NCBI GenBank assembly: GCA_946414075.1
Contig: CAMKNA010000006.1
Coordinates: forward strand, 26,615-90,614
DNA: 64,000 nucleotides
Origin: an uncultured Fibrobacter sp.
GTDB taxonomy: Bacteria; Fibrobacterota; Fibrobacteria; Fibrobacterales; Fibrobacteraceae
Reading direction: 5' to 3'
Position numbers and translations under genes: made by a program. The notes beneath the pieces were generated by a model. That model saw nothing but the letters and a program-made list of their open reading frames with translations, was not told the DNA's origin and did no database searches. Shown in pieces: positions 1 to 9,707 of this stretch (its first letter is position 1; every line of letters starts with the position of its first letter).

Positions 1-858
<858 letters not shown>

Positions 859-1066
859 CTAGTCGCCCGCCCGACATCGACAATGACACCAACAGCATAT
901 GTTTGCAAAGTTTGTAGTCATAATTGTATTTGTTTTTATTGTTTCCTATTATTTCGGTAGGAAATAAGATAGATAATTCTTTTTCCTTTGTCATCCGGTT
1001 TTGCCGTTATTCGGTTATACTATTTTCTTGTAACGGGCTATAGGTTTAAACTATGGCGCACATTTT

Positions 1067-1606
1067 CTACAGCGTGCGCTCGAATTCCGCCAGGAACTTG
1101 CGGCCCTGTTCCCATTCACCCAGGTTGCAATCCGAATTGATGTGGCCAAGGGCCCCTGCGTTGAACAGCTTGGCTCCCCACGACTTGGCAAAGAATTCTG
1201 CACGAGCGTAGGTCATATACGGGTCGTTTTCACTACCCACGATGCATGTGGGTACCGGAAGCTTGCCTAAGGGCATGGGGGCAAAGTTGCTGATGGATTC
1301 CACCTCGTCGGTATCGGCGGGGGCTACCAAAAACGCTCCCTTGATGTTTGCGGGAAGTTCGTGCTTTTCCTGTGCCCGCAAGAGCCAGAATACGGTGGTC
1401 ACGCTGCCCAGGCTGTGGGAGACCAGAATGGTGTCGCCTTTCAGCTGCTTGATGGTTTCGCCAAGGGTTTCTACCCATTCTTCTTTTTGCGGTTTGTCCC
1501 AGCAACGCTGGTAAACACGGGATGCGTTGGGCAGGCTTTTTGCCCAGAAGGTCTGCCAGTGGCTCGGACCGGAATTATTCAATCCAGGGACTATCAAATA
1601 GTTCAT
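1067..1606 (-). CDS. RBBP9/YdeN-family alpha/beta hydrolase
   Basis: MNYLIVPGLNNSGPSHWQTFWAKSLP...ILVSHSLGSVTTV...GSENDPYMTYARAEFFAKSWGAKLFNAGALGHINSDCNLGEW. Confidence 0.88.
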   Translation of the reverse strand: MNYLIVPGLNNSGPSHWQTFWAKSLPNASRVYQRCWDKPQKEEWVETLGETIKQLKGDTILVSHSLGSVTTVFWLLRAQEKHELPANIKGAFLVAPADTDEVESISNFAPMPLGKLPVPTCIVGSENDPYMTYARAEFFAKSWGAKLFNAGALGHINSDCNLGEWEQGRKFLAEFERTL

Positions 1607-1631
1607 GTTGGACCCCTTTTCACAAGTGAAA

Positions 1632-1682
1632 AATAAAAAAAGGCGCTCCCGAAAAAGGACTTCAAATCTCTCGGGAACGCCA
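1632..1682 (-). terminator. Rho-independent terminator downstream of the CMD-family gene
   Basis: Minus strand GGCGTTCCCGA...TCGGGAGCGCC followed by a T-rich tract. Confidence 0.75.
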
Positions 1683-1703
1683 GCTTGTACGGAGAGTACA
1701 AAC

Positions 1704-2261
1704 TTACTTGATGTCTTTTCTCCAGGTGGCGGGCTTGAACTCGCCAACAATGGGGAGCAGACGCTGGTCCACGTCGATTTTCAGTACTGAGTTGAAGTTG
1801 TTGGTGGCGATCATCTGGGCCGCAAAGCCTACGATGGCCACAATCTCGGAATCGCTGTAGAACTTGCGCAGTTCATCGAAGTAGGAATCCGGCACGGCGG
1901 TGGGGTCCTTCACGATTTGCCTTGCAAGCTTCACGAGAATCTCTTCGTTCTTCTCGTATTCAAAGCCGTTCGGGTCGATACCAAGAGCCTTCAGGTCGCT
2001 GATGAAGAACAGCGAGCAGAGCTGGCAGCTGTTGGTGGTAGAAACGGCGTGGGCGTACACAGTGGCGGCACGCTGGCCGATGATTTCCACAAGGCGCCCC
2101 CAGCTGGTGTACCAGCCCATGAAAGCGTCAAATGTTGCGTAGTCCTGCAGCAGCGCACGCTTCATGTTGGTAATCTTGCCGGTAGAGACGAGCTTTTCAT
2201 AGGCTTCCTTGGCCTTGCCCTGAGCTTCGTCAACAGATTCGATAAATTTTACTCTTGCCAT
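1704..2261 (-). CDS. Carboxymuconolactone decarboxylase (AhpD-like) family protein
   Basis: MARVKFIESVDEAQGKAKEAYEKL...AHAVSTTNSCQLCSLFFISDLKALG; CxxC-type motif in an AhpD-like helical fold; internal start chosen over 2291. Confidence 0.75.
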   Translation of the reverse strand: MARVKFIESVDEAQGKAKEAYEKLVSTGKITNMKRALLQDYATFDAFMGWYTSWGRLVEIIGQRAATVYAHAVSTTNSCQLCSLFFISDLKALGIDPNGFEYEKNEEILVKLARQIVKDPTAVPDSYFDELRKFYSDSEIVAIVGFAAQMIATNNFNSVLKIDVDQRLLPIVGEFKPATWRKDIK

Positions 2262-2410
2262 ATTTTGCACTCTCCGTTGGTGCGATTGCACCGTTTTTTG
2301 TTGCGCAAAATATAGAAGCGGTTTTTCGCTCTGTCCAATATTTAATTCTTATGCGGAGTTATCAGTTTTTTTTATAGTGTCCGTGGCTGGCGGGCCCGAT
2401 TTGGCGCCTT

Positions 2411-2656
2411 TTACGGTTCGCGGCCGAGTACTGCTCGGGCCAGCTGGTCGGCACAGGAGGTAGGCTTGCTGCCGCAGGTGTTGCCCAGGAGTTTTGCCGC
2501 GATATCTTCGGCGCTCATGCCTTCGCAGAGTTTTGCGATGGCCTTCAGGTTGCCGTTGCAACCGCCTGTGAAGCGGATATTGCGGATCTTGTCGCCATCA
2601 CGGGTGAACTGGATGGTGGTGGCGCAAGTGCCTTTTGTCTTGAATGTCTCTTCCAT
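2411..2656 (-). CDS. TSCPD domain-containing protein (TIGR03905-like)
   Basis: TKGTCATTIQFTRDGDKIRNIRFTGGCNGNLKAIAKLCEGMSAEDIAAKLLGNTCGSKPTSCADQLA. Confidence 0.88.
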   Translation of the reverse strand: MEETFKTKGTCATTIQFTRDGDKIRNIRFTGGCNGNLKAIAKLCEGMSAEDIAAKLLGNTCGSKPTSCADQLARAVLGREP

Positions 2657-2697
2657 AAGGTACCTCTGGCCAAAATATAATTTGTAAATTATGACTC

Positions 2698-5600
2698 ATG
2701 AAGTTAAATGCGGTTTTCTTTGCATTTGTTTTGGGGCTTTTGTCTTTGGCCCAGGCAGCGGACACCTTGGAGGTGTTCGTATTGCTGGTGGATTTTAAGC
2801 AGGAAAAGCCCGACAATTCGCTGACGACGGGCGATGGCAGGTTTAATTCCGATACCAAGGTGAACTACAAGCTGGACCCTTCGGGGGTTCGCGCCAACCC
2901 CAACTATTGGCTTAGGCATTTCGAGTTTGTGAACGCTTTTTACCAGGCGGCTAGCGGAGGCAAGCTGGCGGTTCGGGCTCGTGTTTTCCCGGAAAACTCT
3001 CTTTACACCTTGGATAAGCCCATCATGGGTTACAATAGGACGGCCAAGAGCAAGGGTGAAAAGACAGCGGAATATGACGAGGACCGCAGCAGGCTTTACC
3101 TGAACTTCATTTACGATGCGGTGGCCAAGGCCCATTCTTCTAGCGAGTCGCCTTTCAAGGTTCCCCTTTCAAAGAACCCGAATGTGAAACGCTCCTACAT
3201 GATTGCCCACGCAGGGGCGAGCCGCCTGCTGGATGGCGGGAGCATGGGCACCCGTAATGCGGATACGCCGGGTGACTTTTTGGACATTTATGTGGATAAG
3301 GACGCTTGGATGTACCTGATGCCCGATTCGGCGAAGGTGAAGAGCGTGCAACCCGTGATGGGCGTGGGCGAGAACGGCGATACGGTGACGACGGCCCTTG
3401 CTCTGGAAGGTGCAACGGATACCCTGCGCTCTATCATGGTGGTGTCGGAGACGGCATCCCAGGATGGGCTGAATTGGGGTATCAACGGAATCATCACGAA
3501 CCAGGTGGGGCGCGAGCTTGGGCTCCCCAACACCTACGATGTGGTGAAGGGCATTAGCCGCCTGGGTTATTTTGACCTGATGGATTTTGCGGGTTACAAT
3601 GCAGGTAATGGATTTTTCCCTGCGTTGCCCGCAGCTTGGGACAGGCTCTATATGGGTTGGGGCACGGTAAAGGAAGTTCGTCCTACGGCGGGTCACCCGG
3701 TGACGGTGGAGATCGCTGCTGCGGGTAGCGGTCTCGGTACTGAAATCGTGAAAGTCCCCCTGAACGGTAGCGAATACCTGTTGATCGAGAACCGTCAGCG
3801 CAGCTGGAACAAGGATGGTACGGTAGAAGTGGCCCATGTTCGTGATGCCGGTGCCCAGACAGAAACGCAAAAGATTACAGTGCCGGCGGATAGCATTTCC
3901 AAGCTTTTTGAGGATAGCGTTTGTGTGAAGGACAAGTGCAAAGCCAATGCGAAGCAGCTGAGCGGATTTATCTTGGCCCCCAGTTCCTTTGATGCGGGCC
4001 TGCCAGCCAGTGGCATTGCGGTTTGGAAGGTGAACGACTGGTATCTTCGTGAAACGCTGAAGTACGGTATCGCCAACTTCTGGGGCGGCGATACGCTGCG
4101 TGACCACCAGTTCGGAATTTCGCTTGTAGAGTCCGACGGAATCCTCAGCATAGGCAAGTCCTTCAAGAATGCCTTGGGCGAAGATACCTATGATTACGGC
4201 TCCGGAACAGATTTGTTGCCACACTTGCGCATTCCCGCAAAGGATTCCAAGCAGAAGTTCGATACGGTAAAGACCATTGCCCCTACGGGATATGCCAACA
4301 CCATGACCACCCAGGGTGGCTACACGGGAATCAAGATTACGGTGAATGTTCCCAAGGGTGCTCGCAAGGAAAAAACATCCAACGCCTTCATGGGCGACAG
4401 TGTGCTGAACTTTGCAGCCCCCATTATCAGCGTGACCATCAGCATTGATGACGGCAGTATCGAAGGGAGCAAGTTCCCCCGCGAGATTGGCCTAAATTCG
4501 GCGGTGCGCGGCGCGGTGTTCGTAGATGACCCGGAACACGATGGGCAAAAGATTATCGTGGTGGGCGCTGAAGATGGAACCCTGCAGGCCTTCAATGCCC
4601 TGGGCGACACGCTGTTCGTGGCGGATACGGTGATAACCAAGAAGTCCCTGACCCGCGACAGTGCGAAGGTCGAAGTGCCGTTGTACCGCGTGGGGCCGAG
4701 CAATGGAGCGCTGGTGGGCATGGCCAGCGATGGCAAGGATGTTTACAGCCTGCACAGGAACAAGCTGGTAAAGACCCGCTTTGTAGGCGGCATCCCAATA
4801 CAAGATGAAATTGCGGTAGATTCCGCTACGGCAGGGCCTGTCGTTCACGATGGAAAAATCTGGATTGCCAGCCGCGAAGGCGTGGTGACCTACGATGCAG
4901 TCAAGTTTGAAAAGAAGTCGACAATAAACGTTCATGAGTCCAATTCGACAGCGTCAAAAATCTATACCGATATGGCTTATTGCAAGCAAGATGCCGGCAA
5001 GGGTATCGAGAGTGTACAGGTGTCTAGCGATGGCGAGCTCTTTACGACACAGGGGTGGATTAAGCTGAACGGAAAATCTGGTGAGACATTCCGCATTGCC
5101 TGTACCGATATGGATCGGGATGACAAGGTGGATATTATCGCTGTGGGCAGTCGCGGGACCGTTGTGGCTGTGAATTATGATGATGCCAAAAAGGGCCTGG
5201 TGACCCGCTGGACAAAAAGCTACAAGCGTGGCGCCGCAGGCACAAGCGGCCTGAAGGACGAGACTTCGGGTATTGCCATCGGCGATATCAACGGAGACAA
5301 GTATCCTGAAATCGTCTTCTTGGGCGACAATCTGGTTTATGCCCTGGACCGTTCGGGCTTGCCTATCGCTGGGTTCCCCGTAAAGATTAGCCGCGGGACC
5401 CCGATTTATGGATTCTTTAGCGACCCGGTTCTTGTGGATGTAAATGGCGATGCTGACCCTGAAATTCTAGTGCCCAGCAACGATGGCCTGGTTTATGCCT
5501 ACACCGGCAAGGGTAAGGCCCTGACTGAAAAAGACGGGTTCCCGCTGGCGGCCGGCAGCTTTGAGTACGTGGAGTCCACAAAGCAGCTGAAGCCCATGAG

Positions 5601-6102
5601 CATCTTCGTGACAGATGCCGTTCCCACGGCAAAGTCGGCCGGGCCCGAGATTTACGCTTTGCATCGTGACAAGCTCTCGGCGTTCCGCTTGCGGAAGGCC
5701 ACCACAGGGGCGGCTGAATCTCTGGCGGCCTGGACGCTCCCTGCTGGCGGAAACGAAAGGACGGGATACTTTGACGCTTCAAGGCTGGGTACACCCGAGG
5801 CCTCCAAGCAGAAAGACGAGATCCGAGAATTCTTCGTGTACCCGAACCCCGTGCGGGGTGGAAACGCCAAGGCCCGCTTTGAAATCGGGAACAGTGCCAA
5901 GACGGTCACTCTGGAAATTTACGACATTACGGGCTACTGCGTCTACCAGCAGAAAATGTCTGGGGTAGAGGCGGGTCGGAACCAGTTCGAGAACTTGGAC
6001 CTGAAGGCTTTGGGTAGCGATGTCTATACGGTCCGGCTACAGGTGAAGTTCAGTTCCGGCAAGACCAAGCAGAAGCTTTACCGCATTGGGGTAGTGAAAT
6101 GA
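2698..6102 (+). CDS. Secreted M6 metalloprotease-like protein with FG-GAP/VCBS-like region and T9SS-like C-terminal domain; zinc motif degenerate
   Basis: Signal peptide; M6-like core ITNQVGRELGLPNTYDVVKGISRLGYFDLMDFAGYNAGNGFFPALPAAWDRLYMGW; DxDxD-rich repeats (DMDRDDKVDIIAVG, GDINGDKYPEIVFLGD); C-term VYPNPVRGGNAKARFEI...YDITG. Confidence 0.82.
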   Translation: MKLNAVFFAFVLGLLSLAQAADTLEVFVLLVDFKQEKPDNSLTTGDGRFNSDTKVNYKLDPSGVRANPNYWLRHFEFVNAFYQAASGGKLAVRARVFPENSLYTLDKPIMGYNRTAKSKGEKTAEYDEDRSRLYLNFIYDAVAKAHSSSESPFKVPLSKNPNVKRSYMIAHAGASRLLDGGSMGTRNADTPGDFLDIYVDKDAWMYLMPDSAKVKSVQPVMGVGENGDTVTTALALEGATDTLRSIMVVSETASQDGLNWGINGIITNQVGRELGLPNTYDVVKGISRLGYFDLMDFAGYNAGNGFFPALPAAWDRLYMGWGTVKEVRPTAGHPVTVEIAAAGSGLGTEIVKVPLNGSEYLLIENRQRSWNKDGTVEVAHVRDAGAQTETQKITVPADSISKLFEDSVCVKDKCKANAKQLSGFILAPSSFDAGLPASGIAVWKVNDWYLRETLKYGIANFWGGDTLRDHQFGISLVESDGILSIGKSFKNALGEDTYDYGSGTDLLPHLRIPAKDSKQKFDTVKTIAPTGYANTMTTQGGYTGIKITVNVPKGARKEKTSNAFMGDSVLNFAAPIISVTISIDDGSIEGSKFPREIGLNSAVRGAVFVDDPEHDGQKIIVVGAEDGTLQAFNALGDTLFVADTVITKKSLTRDSAKVEVPLYRVGPSNGALVGMASDGKDVYSLHRNKLVKTRFVGGIPIQDEIAVDSATAGPVVHDGKIWIASREGVVTYDAVKFEKKSTINVHESNSTASKIYTDMAYCKQDAGKGIESVQVSSDGELFTTQGWIKLNGKSGETFRIACTDMDRDDKVDIIAVGSRGTVVAVNYDDAKKGLVTRWTKSYKRGAAGTSGLKDETSGIAIGDINGDKYPEIVFLGDNLVYALDRSGLPIAGFPVKISRGTPIYGFFSDPVLVDVNGDADPEILVPSNDGLVYAYTGKGKALTEKDGFPLAAGSFEYVESTKQLKPMSIFVTDAVPTAKSAGPEIYALHRDKLSAFRLRKATTGAAESLAAWTLPAGGNERTGYFDASRLGTPEASKQKDEIREFFVYPNPVRGGNAKARFEIGNSAKTVTLEIYDITGYCVYQQKMSGVEAGRNQFENLDLKALGSDVYTVRLQVKFSSGKTKQKLYRIGVVK

Positions 6103-7004
6103 ATAAAAGCATATGCAGAGTGATTCTGGCATTTTTAATTACCGCCACCCTTGTCGCCTGTTCAGCAGGTGGTGGTGAACAGACTTTTGAACCGCTGCGT
6201 CCTGATGAGAATGCCGACACTGTCAATTCTTCAGACGGCAAGGGCTCTTCTGATTCGGCTGCTCCTGAATCTTCTAGCGGAGCGGTCGAAGATTCTACCT
6301 GGGCGCCCCTTATGGAGTGGGCCGTAATTCCTGCGACTAGCATTATTCGTGGTACGGCCACCTATTCTATTTCCGGCTTTGAAATTACCACTACCGAAGT
6401 GACTCGGGATGTTTACAGCAAGGTTATGGGTGATATTCCCCAGCAGGTAAACGATGGCGCGGATTTCCCGGTGGAAAATGTGAACTGGTACCAGGCGGTT
6501 CTCTTCTGCAACGCCTACTCTAAGCTGCTTGGCCGCGATACGGCCTATGTCTATACTTCTGTTGGTGATGAATTCTATTTGAATGATCTTTCTATTGATT
6601 ATGCTGCCAAGGGCGCAATTCGCCTGCCCACAGAAAACGAGTGGGAAGTTGCCGCCCGCGGCGGAACCACCAGCACCTATTACTGGGGCACGGAGGAAGC
6701 CAAGAATTACGCCTATTACGCACAAAGTAAAGGCCCCGTGGCGGTAGGTCAGTACTTGCCCAATGAATATGGTCTCTACGACATGGGTGGGAATGTGGCC
6801 GAGTGGGTAAACGACTGGTATGGTACCTACGAGAATAAGGATATGGAGGACCCTACCGGTGCAGAAAAGGGGACAAACCGGGTTGTGCGCGGGGGCGGTT
6901 GGAGCGACAAGGTGTCGGCCCTTGCTTCTAGTGAACGCGCAAAGAAGGCTCCCCTGTATAAGGGCCACAGTTTGGGCTTCCGGATAGCTCGATCCGCAAT
7001 GTAA
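6099..7004 (+). CDS. SUMF1/formylglycine-generating-enzyme-like domain lipoprotein
   Basis: Lipobox LVACSAGGG; FEITTTEVTRDVYSKVMG...VENVNWYQAVLFCNAYSK...RLPTENEWEVAARGG...NEYGLYDMGGNVAEWVNDWYG...RVVRGGGWSD...LGFRIAR. Confidence 0.9.
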   Translation: MNKSICRVILAFLITATLVACSAGGGEQTFEPLRPDENADTVNSSDGKGSSDSAAPESSSGAVEDSTWAPLMEWAVIPATSIIRGTATYSISGFEITTTEVTRDVYSKVMGDIPQQVNDGADFPVENVNWYQAVLFCNAYSKLLGRDTAYVYTSVGDEFYLNDLSIDYAAKGAIRLPTENEWEVAARGGTTSTYYWGTEEAKNYAYYAQSKGPVAVGQYLPNEYGLYDMGGNVAEWVNDWYGTYENKDMEDPTGAEKGTNRVVRGGGWSDKVSALASSERAKKAPLYKGHSLGFRIARSAM

Positions 7005-7032
7005 AATAGGCAAAATTTTTAGATTTGGTGTT

Positions 7033-7539
7033 ATGAAGTATATTGGCTGGATTTTCCTGTTTGTGGTTCTCTTGTTCCTTGGGTGTTCCAAGGAAGAACC
7101 TGCGCCATTGCCGCCCTTGAAAAAGATTGATGTCCCCGAGGGAGTGGTCGGTCTTTATTCGGGTAGGCTTCCTTGCGAAAATTGTAGGGCGAACATTGTC
7201 AAGGTTCAGCTTAAAGAGGACAGTTCGGTGGTGTTTGTCCAGAATATCGTCAGGGGCTCCACTCCCGATTCCATCGATACGGATACCCTGTTGGGGCGGT
7301 TCTCCTTGACTGGCGACAAGATGCTCGTAGATCTTTCCGAGGGGAAGGTCCGCTATAATTTCCAACGAGAACCTTACGGTTCGTTCGCGTTGCTTACGGG
7401 AGCCGGCACGGTCTACAGGGATCAGGACGATATGAAGGCGGAGCTTGTCAGGATCTATGTCAATCCTTTGAGAACGCCTGCTGATACTGCGACTGGCGAC
7501 AGTGTAAAGAAAGATTCTGCGGTGGCAGGAGAAAAGTGA
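7033..7539 (+). CDS. NlpE N-terminal-like copper resistance family lipoprotein
   Basis: Lipobox FLGCSKEE; GLYSGRLPCENCRANIVKVQLKEDSS matches the NlpE-N CxxC pattern. Confidence 0.75.
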   Translation: MKYIGWIFLFVVLLFLGCSKEEPAPLPPLKKIDVPEGVVGLYSGRLPCENCRANIVKVQLKEDSSVVFVQNIVRGSTPDSIDTDTLLGRFSLTGDKMLVDLSEGKVRYNFQREPYGSFALLTGAGTVYRDQDDMKAELVRIYVNPLRTPADTATGDSVKKDSAVAGEK

Positions 7540-8306
7540 TGCGGTGTACGGCTCTGATTGTAGATGACGAACCGCTTGCACGCGTACGCATGCGTTCTCT
7601 GCTGGAGCCTTTTTCTTCCGAAATAGAGATTATAGGGGAGGCATCTTCCGGGGCGGATGCTATTGAAAAAATAACCCAGCTTTTGCCCGATGTGGTGTTT
7701 CTGGATATTCAGTTGAACGACATGGATGCTTTCGAAGCGCTTAGATCCTTGGAAGACGACATGCCCCTGATAGTCTTTACCACGGCCTACGATAATTTTG
7801 CCTTGCGTGCCTACGAAGAGAATACGGTTGATTACCTGCTGAAGCCCGTTGAACCCGCCCGCCTGGAAAAGACGGTGGAAAAGTTGCGGAAACGACTGGA
7901 ACAGTCGGCATCGGAAAACCAGTTGCCCGAAAATTTCTCCTGGGATTCATTCCGGCAGATGATGGGCTCTGCAAACAATTACCTGCAGCGCCTTCAGGTG
8001 AAAATAGGTGACCGGATTCTGCTTGTGAATGTGGACGAGATTGTCCGTTTCCAGAGCGAGGAGAAATATACGACGGTCTATGCCCTGAGTGGACAGTATG
8101 TAATTGATATGCCCCTTGTGGATTTGGAAAAGAAGCTGGACCCGCGGCAGTTTGTGCGGATTCACCGGGCACACCTGGTGGCTATCGACTACATCGCTGA
8201 AATCAGGAAAAGCGACATGAGCCGGCTGAATGTGGTGTTGCGGGACAAGGACCATACCCAGCTGCTGGTAAGTAGGAATTTTGTGAAAAGGGTGCGTAGC
8301 CTTTAA
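7539..8306 (+). CDS. LytTR family response regulator
   Basis: MRCTALIVDDEPLARVRMRSLL...PDVVFLDIQL...DYLLKPVEPARL plus LytTR DNA-binding C-term (RFQSEEKYTTVYALSGQYVIDMPLVDLEKKLDPRQFVRIHRAHLVAIDYI). Confidence 0.95.
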   Translation: MRCTALIVDDEPLARVRMRSLLEPFSSEIEIIGEASSGADAIEKITQLLPDVVFLDIQLNDMDAFEALRSLEDDMPLIVFTTAYDNFALRAYEENTVDYLLKPVEPARLEKTVEKLRKRLEQSASENQLPENFSWDSFRQMMGSANNYLQRLQVKIGDRILLVNVDEIVRFQSEEKYTTVYALSGQYVIDMPLVDLEKKLDPRQFVRIHRAHLVAIDYIAEIRKSDMSRLNVVLRDKDHTQLLVSRNFVKRVRSL

Positions 8307-8317
8307 TTGAGTCTTGT

Positions 8318-9706
8318 ATGGAAAATTCACCGAAACATTTTTCGACGAAGAAGTTTTTGAAGGGCCTGACCCGGGAAATTATCGTCCCGGTAGTGCTTGC
8401 GCTGATTGTCATCCAGTATGTGATTCAGGCGTTTCAGATTCCCAGCGGCTCCATGGAAGACTCCCTGCACACGGGAGATTTCTTGCTGGGGCTCAAGTTT
8501 ACCTACGGGTCGCCCATACCTTTCAGCAACCAGCATTTCCCTGGCTACACATTACCCGAGAAGGGCGATGTGGTAATCTTCCGTTATCCAGGTGAACCTG
8601 AATATCCGGACAACAATCCTGGGCGTTATACCCATCTTTTTAATGCCCTGATGCTTGGGAATTTCTACTGGGACCACGAACCTGAGGAAGGTCAGCCCCA
8701 CTTGATTCACTATGCCGATGGCCCGAAGGACTACATTAAGCGCTGTGTTGGCGTGAGCGGCGATACCCTGGCGGTTCACGAGGGAAAACTCTATCTGAAC
8801 GGCGTCCGCCAGGATACGCTTCCGGGGCATGGTAAGTACACGGCCACATTCCGGAGCAAGTCTCCCAAGGACGAGCGGGAGACCTTTGTGGTTCCGTCGG
8901 TGGGGGATGTGTTCTATGTGGATTCCCTACCGTTGGAAAAGTTGTGGTGGCTCCGCTCCCTGGTGCTGCAGGAAAATCCTGATAGCCATGTGGAATTGGA
9001 CCTTTCTCTTTGGCGTGATGGCGTAGAAGACAACAACTACGAATTCGAGAATTTCTTCATTCCGGTGGAAAACGACCGTAGCCTTTTAATAAACGACATG
9101 TTACGCTACAACCGTACCGTATTGCAGCAGCATCTGGTCCAGGGCGATACGATTTACGGTACCATGAGTTTTGCCTATTTCAAGGAGCTTTCGAGAATTG
9201 GGTTCTTGCCCATGCTGGATCCCCACCAGAAGGGTGGCATGACCCGCCAGGTGAGCTATATCGGGCTTGAAGCTTCGGTGTTGCGGGATTTGGAAGGGAA
9301 TGTGGCTTTGCTGAACAAGTCGGCTGATACTCTGGTCGTAGACAGTCTCGTTGGGGATTCTGCGACGGTGGATACGACTGCAATTGACACATCGGTAGCC
9401 TCTGCGGAAAAGGTTGCTTCGAAGTTTGAGATTCGGCGTCGCCTGTTGGTAGATGGCAAGCCCATCGAGAGCTACACCGTCAAGACTCCGCAGTTCTTTA
9501 TGATGGGGGACAACCGCGACAATTCCGCCGACAGCCGCTACTGGGGTTTTGTTTCGTTACGCAATGTTCGTGCGAAAGCGTTTGTGATTTATTTCTCCTT
9601 CGAAAACGAAAACCAGAAATTCGCCCTGGGCAACCCCTTCACCTGGTGGCGCATTCCCTTCAACATCCGTTGGAGCCGTATAGGCAAGATTATACCCCTG
9701 ATTTGA
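8318..9706 (+). CDS. lepB: Signal peptidase I
   Basis: FQIPSGSMEDSLHTGDFLLG, GDVVIFRYP, DYIKRCVGVSGDTL, FFMMGDNRDNSADSRYWGFV. Confidence 0.96.
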   Translation: MENSPKHFSTKKFLKGLTREIIVPVVLALIVIQYVIQAFQIPSGSMEDSLHTGDFLLGLKFTYGSPIPFSNQHFPGYTLPEKGDVVIFRYPGEPEYPDNNPGRYTHLFNALMLGNFYWDHEPEEGQPHLIHYADGPKDYIKRCVGVSGDTLAVHEGKLYLNGVRQDTLPGHGKYTATFRSKSPKDERETFVVPSVGDVFYVDSLPLEKLWWLRSLVLQENPDSHVELDLSLWRDGVEDNNYEFENFFIPVENDRSLLINDMLRYNRTVLQQHLVQGDTIYGTMSFAYFKELSRIGFLPMLDPHQKGGMTRQVSYIGLEASVLRDLEGNVALLNKSADTLVVDSLVGDSATVDTTAIDTSVASAEKVASKFEIRRRLLVDGKPIESYTVKTPQFFMMGDNRDNSADSRYWGFVSLRNVRAKAFVIYFSFENENQKFALGNPFTWWRIPFNIRWSRIGKIIPLI

Positions 9707-9707
9707 T

